Source: Amycolatopsis coloradensis (lineage in GTDB: Bacteria > Actinomycetota > Actinomycetes > Mycobacteriales > Pseudonocardiaceae). From it: a stretch of DNA of 64,000 bases. Below, one piece after another: positions 58,989 through 64,000 of this stretch. The position numbers were made by a program, and so were the translations under genes. A model generated the notes under the pieces. The model made no database searches and was not told the origin of the DNA. It was given only the letters and a program-made list of their open reading frames with translations. The stretch spans positions 124,001 through 188,000 of the forward strand of contig NZ_MQUQ01000015.1 in the NCBI RefSeq assembly GCF_001953865.1, given 5' to 3'. Position 1 is the first letter of the stretch. Each line of letters begins with the position of its first letter.

Positions 58989-60299
58989 ATGAGCGCTGCT
59001 CGGATCGTGGTGGTGGGGACCGGTTACGTCGGATTGACCACGGGGGCCTGCCTGGCCGGCCTGGGGCATCGAGTCACTTGCGTCGATGTCGACCAGGCGA
59101 AGGTCGCAAGGCTTTCCGCCGGACGAGTGGACATCCTGGAGCCGGGATTGTCCGAGCTGGTGTCGAGGGGGCTGACCAGCGGAAGACTCGAGTTCGTGGT
59201 CGGCGCGCGGGACGCCGTTCGCGACGCCGAGGCCGTTTTCCTTTGCGTGCCGACGCCGATGGGCGCGGGTGGCTCGGCGGACCTGCGGACCGTCGAAGCC
59301 GTGACCACCGAGATCGGCGACGTCATCCCTCCGGGTTGCGCGCTGATCACCAAATCGACCGTCCCGGTGGGGACGTCGAAGCGCATCCAAGCGATGCTCG
59401 GCCGCACGGACGTGCCGGTCGTTTCGAACCCCGAGTTCCTGCGTGAAGGCACCGCGGTGGAGGACTTCCTCGGCCCGGACCGGATCGTCGTCGGTTCCGA
59501 CGACGCCGCCGCCGCCCGCTGGGTCGGCGATCTCTACGCCGATCTCGCCGCCCCGGTCGTCGTCGCCGACGCGGCCAGCGCGGAACTGGTCAAGTACGCG
59601 GCGAACTGCTTCCTGGCGATGAAACTGTCCTATGTGAACTCGATCGCCGAACTGTGCGAACGTCTCGGCGCGGACATCGACCTGGTCACCGAAGGGATGG
59701 GCTACGACCGCCGTATCGGCCGCTCGTTCCTCAAGCCCGGCCCCGGCTGGGGCGGTTCGTGCCTGCCGAAGGACACCAGCGCGCTGGTCAAGGTCGCCGA
59801 GTCCGTGCAGTACGACTTCACGCTGCTGACCTCGGCGATCGAGGAGAACATCGCGCAACGGGACCGGATCGTCGCGAAGATCGCCGGCGCCGTGGGCGGC
59901 ACGCTGGCCGGTTCGCGCATCGGCCTCCTCGGGCTGGCGTTCAAGGCCGGGACGAACGACCTGCGCGACTCACCCGCTCTCGCGGTCGCTTCGGTGCTGG
60001 GCGCGCTCGGGGCGGATCTGACCGCCTACGATCCCGCCGTCGGCGGCCAGATCGCCGGGATGACCGTCGTCGACGACCCGTATCAGGTCGCGAAGGCGGC
60101 CGACGCCGTCGTCGTGCTGACGGAGTGGGATGAGTTCAAGCGGCTCGACTGGAACTACATGGCCGAGCAGATGGACGGCGACTCAGTCGTCGACACGCGC
60201 AATCTCCTGGAGCCGCAACGGATCCTGGACGCCGGCCTGTCGTGGCAGGGCGTCGGGCGGCCACGGGCGGCGCTGCGGCGGAAGGTCGCCGTCTCCTGA
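58989..60299 (+). CDS. UDP-glucose 6-dehydrogenase
   Basis: 436 residues from ATG 58989. The N-terminal NAD fold is VVVGTGYVGLTTGACLAGLG. The conserved TPMG and TKSTVPVGTS segments follow. The catalytic Cys258 lies in GGSCLPKD and the C-terminal domain has GLAFKAGTNDLRDSPA. It oxidises UDP-glucose to UDP-glucuronate, a precursor of surface polysaccharides and glycosides. No other sugar-nucleotide gene is adjacent. The TetR gene that follows converges on it and starts 9 bp past its stop. Confidence 0.95.
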   Translation: MSAARIVVVGTGYVGLTTGACLAGLGHRVTCVDVDQAKVARLSAGRVDILEPGLSELVSRGLTSGRLEFVVGARDAVRDAEAVFLCVPTPMGAGGSADLRTVEAVTTEIGDVIPPGCALITKSTVPVGTSKRIQAMLGRTDVPVVSNPEFLREGTAVEDFLGPDRIVVGSDDAAAARWVGDLYADLAAPVVVADAASAELVKYAANCFLAMKLSYVNSIAELCERLGADIDLVTEGMGYDRRIGRSFLKPGPGWGGSCLPKDTSALVKVAESVQYDFTLLTSAIEENIAQRDRIVAKIAGAVGGTLAGSRIGLLGLAFKAGTNDLRDSPALAVASVLGALGADLTAYDPAVGGQIAGMTVVDDPYQVAKAADAVVVLTEWDEFKRLDWNYMAEQMDGDSVVDTRNLLEPQRILDAGLSWQGVGRPRAALRRKVAVS

Positions 60300-60308
60300 C
60301 CCACCTGC

Positions 60309-60887
60309 CTATCGCACCAGGGAGACGAGCTTCAGCAACCCGTCCACGACCTCCTCGGCCGACGGTGCGTTCTCCGGGTCGAGCATGTGCTGGAGCATGA
60401 TGCCCGAGTTCAGGGCCGTGGCCACCGCGCCGATCCGCCGCTCGTCCGCCTCGGTGAGGGTGTTCTCGTCGATCCCGAGGATGCCCGCCGCCATTCCCCG
60501 GCGGCCTTCGCGTTGCGCGGCGGCGAGCTGTTTCCGTAGCTCTGGGTGATGCTCGGACTGCACGAACGCCTCGATCGAGGCGATCCACAGCTGACGGTTG
60601 CGCCCGTAGGAGTCGATCATCGCGCGCCACGAGGCCCGGTACTGCTCGTCCGTCGAGGCGTTGGGGTCGACAGCGCTCCTCATCTCCCGCTGGACCTCCT
60701 TGCCCCAGTCGTCCATCGCCTGCGAGAACGCCGTCAGCAGTAGTGCTTCGCGCGAGCCGAAGTGGTAGCCGATCGCCGCGTGGCTGACCCCGGCCGCTGT
60801 CGCGATGTCCCGCACCGTCGTGCGTGACCAGCCCTTTTCCTTGAGGCACTGGATGGCCCCGCTCATCAGGTCCTCGCGATTACCCAT
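60309..60887 (-). CDS. TetR-family transcriptional regulator
   Basis: 192 residues from ATG 60887 (MGNREDLMSG...). The helix-turn-helix domain is SGAIQCLKEKGWSRTTVRDI, ATAAGVSHAAIGYHFGSREA. The rest is a TetR_C-type ligand domain. TAGGAT lies seven bases before the start codon, with no Shine-Dalgarno, as in leaderless mRNAs. A 21-bp palindrome at 60916-60936 overlaps the expected -35 region, which points to autorepression and control of the divergent FAD monooxygenase. Confidence 0.9.
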   Translation of the reverse strand: MGNREDLMSGAIQCLKEKGWSRTTVRDIATAAGVSHAAIGYHFGSREALLLTAFSQAMDDWGKEVQREMRSAVDPNASTDEQYRASWRAMIDSYGRNRQLWIASIEAFVQSEHHPELRKQLAAAQREGRRGMAAGILGIDENTLTEADERRIGAVATALNSGIMLQHMLDPENAPSAEEVVDGLLKLVSLVR

Positions 60888-60894
60888 GCCCGGG

Positions 60895-60900
60895 ATCCTA
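60895..60900 (-). promoter_or_regulatory. Probable -10 of the TetR gene (leaderless)
   Basis: TAGGAT on the minus strand ends seven bases before ATG 60887. The operator at 60916-60936 covers the matching -35 position. Confidence 0.45.
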
Positions 60901-60915
60901 GACCACACGGTTTAT

Positions 60916-60936
60916 CCACTTGGTTTAACCAAATGG
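60916..60936. promoter_or_regulatory. TetR-type operator between the TetR and FAD monooxygenase genes
   Basis: CCACTTGGTT-T-AACCAAATGG: 10-nt arms around one base with a single mismatch. It is 29 bp from the TetR start and 66 bp from the monooxygenase start. Confidence 0.75.
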
Positions 60937-61001
60937 ATTGACCAAGCGTGCAAACCTGCCGTACGGTCGCTCCCATCACCACGAACCCACTGGGAGCAGC
61001 C

Positions 61002-62195
61002 ATGACGACCACCGTTCTGATCTCCGGCGCCGGCATCGCGGGGCCTGCCCTCGCCTTTTGGCTGCGGGAGCGCGGCTTCGCGCCGACCGTCGTCGAGCGC
61101 GCCCCGGCCCTGCGCGAAGGCGGCAGCGCGGTCGACTTCCGCGGCGAGCAGATGACCCTGTTGAAGCGCATGGGGATCCTCGAAGACATCCGCGCGAAGG
61201 AGACCGCGATGGGCGCGCAGTTCATCGTCGATACGCGAGGAAAGAAGGTCGCCGAGATGCCGTCGGTGTTCTTCAGCGGCGAAGTCGAGATCGAGCGCGG
61301 AGACCTGACACGCATCCTCTACGAGCACACGAAGGACGGCGCCGAGTACGTCTTCGGCGACTGGATCACCGGCCTGGACGAGGATTCGGACGGCGTCACC
61401 GTCACCTTCGCCAACGGTGAACCGCGCGGATTCGACCTGGTCGTCGGCGCGGACGGGCTCCACTCGGGTGTCCGGCGGCTGGCCTTCGGCGACGAGGGAC
61501 AGTTCCGGACCGACCTCGGTTTCCACACCGCGGGCTTCACCGTGCCCAACCACCTCGGTCTCGATCACCTCGGCCTGATCTGCAGCGTCCCCGGCCGGAC
61601 GGTGATGGCCGCCAGCGGTCGCGATCGCGAGGCCCTCAACGTCAGTTTGGTCTTCGCGTCCGGGCCGCTGGAGGTCGACCGTCGCGATGTCGAAGCGCAG
61701 AAGAAGGCTCTCGCCGAGCGCTACGCCGACTTCGGCTGGGAAGCTCCGGCGCTGTTGGAAGGCTTGGACGACGTCGACGCGCTGTACTTCGATTCGCTCA
61801 GCCAGATCCACCTCGACCAGTGGTCACGGGGCCGGATCGTGCTGCTCGGTGACGCCGCGCATTGCGCCGGTCCTGGTGGTTCGGGCACCGGGCTCGCGAT
61901 GATGGGCGCGTACGTCCTGGCGGGAGAACTCGCCGCCGCGCACGGCGATCACGAAGTCGCTTTCGCGCGGTACGAAGAGAAAATGCGGGGCCCGGTGAAG
62001 GTTTCACAGAAGCAGGCGGCCGGGATCGGCACGTTCCTCGCCCCGAAGACGCGGTTCATGGTCGGCTACCGGAACGTCCTGTACCGGGTGCTGGGCTCAC
62101 GGCCGATGACCAAGGTGTTCACCTGGCTGACCTCCCGCGCGGCCAACGCGGTGCCGCTCGAAAACTATGACGCTCCGGTCGCCTCGCGGGGCTAG
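61002..62195 (+). CDS. FAD-dependent aromatic-type monooxygenase (PHBH/TetX-like)
   Basis: 397 residues from ATG 61002 (GGGAG upstream). The GxGxxG FAD motif is VLISGAGIAGPALAFWLRER, followed by the RGEQMTLLKRMGI substrate-region helix. DG motif: DLVVGADGLHSGVRRLAF. The GD motif is IVLLGDAAHCAGPGGSGTGLA. This class hydroxylates aromatic or polyketide-type substrates, or inactivates drugs such as rifampicin or tetracycline, with NADPH and oxygen. It is divergent from the TetR gene and probably under its control. The substrate is unknown. Confidence 0.92.
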   Translation: MTTTVLISGAGIAGPALAFWLRERGFAPTVVERAPALREGGSAVDFRGEQMTLLKRMGILEDIRAKETAMGAQFIVDTRGKKVAEMPSVFFSGEVEIERGDLTRILYEHTKDGAEYVFGDWITGLDEDSDGVTVTFANGEPRGFDLVVGADGLHSGVRRLAFGDEGQFRTDLGFHTAGFTVPNHLGLDHLGLICSVPGRTVMAASGRDREALNVSLVFASGPLEVDRRDVEAQKKALAERYADFGWEAPALLEGLDDVDALYFDSLSQIHLDQWSRGRIVLLGDAAHCAGPGGSGTGLAMMGAYVLAGELAAAHGDHEVAFARYEEKMRGPVKVSQKQAAGIGTFLAPKTRFMVGYRNVLYRVLGSRPMTKVFTWLTSRAANAVPLENYDAPVASRG

Positions 62196-62204
62196 TTTCG
62201 AGTC

Positions 62205-62615
62205 GTGATGGACCAGAAGGAGTTTCGGAAGGCTTGCTACGAGGCGGCTCGGCGAACGCGTGGCCAGATCGCCCGGTTTCTGCCGTACCAGCAGCCGGGG
62301 AACTTCGAGCAGGCGGAAATCGTCTATCCGCACCGAACCGCCGCGGTGTTGTGGACGCAGGATTGGGACGAGGGCGGAAGGCACGAGATCTTCGGAATCG
62401 CCGAAGCGCCCGTTGGCTTCGGATCGATTACCTTCGTCGACGAGCCAGGGCTGCTGGCCGTTCTGGGAGAGCTGCTTCGCGGGCATCGGTTGTACACGCG
62501 GGCCGAACTCGAAGCGCCGATCGACCTCACCGCGCCGCCTTGGGTGGACTATCGCGAAGCGAGGTTCTGGCGACCCGACAACCTCGGCGAAGCCCTCTTC
62601 AACTGCTGGGACTGA
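62205..62615 (+). CDS. Small hypothetical protein
   Basis: 136 residues from GTG 62205; TAGTTT lies six bases upstream (ATG 62208 also possible). The protein is soluble, with a helical N-terminus (DQKEFRKACYEAARRTRGQI) and a mixed C-terminal body (RTAAVLWTQDWDEGGRHEIF, DYREARFWRPDNLGEALFNC). No known family was recognised. It lies 9 bp after the FAD monooxygenase and may share its transcript. Confidence 0.65.
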   Translation: MMDQKEFRKACYEAARRTRGQIARFLPYQQPGNFEQAEIVYPHRTAAVLWTQDWDEGGRHEIFGIAEAPVGFGSITFVDEPGLLAVLGELLRGHRLYTRAELEAPIDLTAPPWVDYREARFWRPDNLGEALFNCWD

Positions 62616-62640
62616 AAAAGTAGTTAGCAAAGCGTAGTAT
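62612..62640 (+). promoter_or_regulatory. Probable sigma-70-type promoter of the gamma-glutamyltransferase gene
   Basis: CTGAAA (62612-62617) and TAGTAT (62635-62640) are 17 bp apart. The -10 ends seven bases before GTG 62648, so the transcript probably starts at or beside the start codon. The -35 overlaps the stop codon of the upstream gene. Confidence 0.5.
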
Positions 62641-62647
62641 CAGCGAC

Positions 62648-64000
62648 GTGTTCACGACCAGGCCGGAACTGGCCGGCACCCACGGCATGGTGGCATCGAC
62701 GCACTGGCTGGCCTCGGCCACCGGGATGGCGGTGCTGGAAACCGGCGGCAACGCCTTCGACGCGGCGGTAGCGGCCGGGTTCGTCCTGCAGGTCGCCGAG
62801 CCGCATCTGTGCGGCCCGGCGGGTCAGGTCCCCGGCATCTTCGTCACCGCCGCCGATCGAACCCCGCGCGTCCTCGCGGGTCAGGGGGTCTCGCCCGCGG
62901 CGGCGACGCCCGAGTACTTCGCGGATCTCGGACTCGACCTGATCCCCGGCAGCGGTCTGCTCCCCGCGACCGTGCCGGGGGCGTGGGACGGCTGGCTGCT
63001 GCTCCTGCGCGATCACGGCACGAAGTCTTTGCGCGACGTGCTCGGTTACGCGATTTCCTATGCGCGTAACGGGACTCCGCTGGTCAGCCGGGTCGGCGAC
63101 ACGATCCGCGCGGTGCGGGACCTGTTCACCGGGCATTGGCCGACGTCGGCCGCGCTGTGGCTCTCCGACGGCAAGCCCGTCGAGGGACTGCACCGCAATC
63201 CGGCGCTCGCGGACACCTGGGAACGGCTGCTCGCCGAGGCCGAGTCGGCCGGCGGCCGCGAGGCGCAGATCGACGCCGGACGTCGCGCGTGGTCTCAGGG
63301 TTTCGTCGCCGAAGCGATCGAGGCGTTCAGCCGCGAGGCTTTCCGCGACGACTCCGGCCGCGATCACGCCGGTCTCCTCACCGGCGAGGACATCGCGGGC
63401 TGGGAAGCGACGTACGAAGACGCGCTGCAGGTCGACTTCGGCGACTGGGGCCTGGTGAAGATGGGTGCCTGGACCCAGGGTCCCACGCTGCTCCAGCAGG
63501 CGCGGTTGCTGGACGGGCTACGCGATGAACTGTCCTATGTAGACGGTATTCCGACGGAACGCACGGTGCACTTGGCCGTCGAGGCGACGAAGCTGGCGTT
63601 CGCCGACCGTGAGGCCTGGTACGGGGATTCTCCCGACGTGCCGATCGAGTTGCTGATCTCTCGCGAATACGCGGACGCCCGGCGGGCGTTGATCACCGAG
63701 GAGGCGTCGGCCGAACTCCGGCCGGGTGGTCCTTCGCCGCGGCTGCCCGCGATCCTCGAAAAGCTGCGAGGTCTCGAATCCGGTTCCGGCGCGACGGGGG
63801 AGCCGACGGTCGGGCCGCTGGGCGAGACCCGGGGCGACACCGTGCACATCGACGTCGTCGATGCGGCGGGGAACATGATCTCGGTGACGCCGTCGGGCGG
63901 CTGGTTGCAGTCGAGTCCGACGATTCCGGAACTCGGGTTCTGCCTCGACTCGCGCGGTCAGATGTTCTGGCTGGAACAGGGCCTGCCGAACTCGCTGGCG
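62648..64000 (+). CDS. Gamma-glutamyltransferase family protein, partial
   Basis: 451 residues are seen from GTG 62648 to the right window edge, where the frame is still open. The family is shown by the N-terminal THGMVASTHWLASATGMAVL and TGGNAFDAAVAAGF. The nucleophile Thr398 lies in GDTVHIDVVDAAGN, where autocatalytic cleavage would free it as the N-terminus of the small subunit. GAWTQGPTLLQQARLL is also typical. There is no evident signal peptide, so it is probably cytosolic, and it lacks ATG. Several actinobacterial members of this family act on other gamma-glutamyl amides or as cephalosporin acylase-like enzymes, so the precise substrate is open. Confidence 0.87.
   Translation, partial: MFTTRPELAGTHGMVASTHWLASATGMAVLETGGNAFDAAVAAGFVLQVAEPHLCGPAGQVPGIFVTAADRTPRVLAGQGVSPAAATPEYFADLGLDLIPGSGLLPATVPGAWDGWLLLLRDHGTKSLRDVLGYAISYARNGTPLVSRVGDTIRAVRDLFTGHWPTSAALWLSDGKPVEGLHRNPALADTWERLLAEAESAGGREAQIDAGRRAWSQGFVAEAIEAFSREAFRDDSGRDHAGLLTGEDIAGWEATYEDALQVDFGDWGLVKMGAWTQGPTLLQQARLLDGLRDELSYVDGIPTERTVHLAVEATKLAFADREAWYGDSPDVPIELLISREYADARRALITEEASAELRPGGPSPRLPAILEKLRGLESGSGATGEPTVGPLGETRGDTVHIDVVDAAGNMISVTPSGGWLQSSPTIPELGFCLDSRGQMFWLEQGLPNSLA

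Overview
The window is about 70% GC, with GC-rich third codon positions, many GTG starts and dense head-to-tail gene packing. This is typical of an actinobacterium of the family Pseudonocardiaceae, most likely Amycolatopsis or a close relative. The left edge carries the fhaA/fhaB pair followed by tRNA-Leu(CAG). In mycobacteria and pseudonocardiads this block lies close to oriC, so the window is probably origin-proximal, although dnaA, dnaN and oriC themselves are not here. All identifications come from reading the sequence by eye; no database search was run.

Layout. 1-6.4 kb: forkhead-associated proteins FhaB (cut by the window edge) and FhaA, tRNA-Leu, an NTPase/TPR protein, a glycerophosphotransferase-like gene split by a frameshift at a 7-bp tandem repeat, and an FKBP prolyl isomerase. 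6.4-14 kb: a secreted penicillin-acylase-like enzyme, a transsulfuration-type PLP enzyme, a small membrane protein, an exported protein with a class F-like sortase, and a patatin. 14-27 kb: a FadR-type regulator with a clear operator, divergent from a peptide-type ABC transporter, aldehyde dehydrogenase, SDR and amidase operon. Convergent to it are two HpcH/HpaI-family lyases. Between them sits a lower-GC two-gene cassette (OLD-like ATPase plus DUF4276 protein) bounded by 36-bp direct repeats.

27-45 kb: tandem membrane Ser/Thr kinases, several small or hypothetical genes, a divergent PRPP synthetase, a lactone-oxidase/PLP-aldolase-like pair, a 440-bp spacer with three DnaA boxes, a TetR plus GH1 glucosidase plus MFS sugar locus, a Cys-rich small gene pair beside an HTH-TPR regulator, and an APH-like kinase. 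45-54 kb: an NB-ARC/TPR protein, a copper locus (CopD, CopC, YcnI, membrane protein) and a complete OpuC/ProU-type compatible-solute transporter. 54-64 kb: a DUF6474-like protein, a TM0106-type RecB-like nuclease, PadR plus methyltransferase, SDR, UDP-glucose dehydrogenase, TetR plus FAD monooxygenase, a small hypothetical and a gamma-glutamyltransferase cut by the right edge.

The strongest candidates for something new are these: the direct-repeat-flanked ATPase/DUF4276 cassette, which looks like a recently inserted defence-type module; the 7-bp repeat that could switch a surface-polymer gene on and off; a short palindrome (GTCCAYNRTGGAC) that is over-represented and often forces rare codons inside genes; a family of related long intergenic palindromes; and the DnaA-box cluster away from dnaA.
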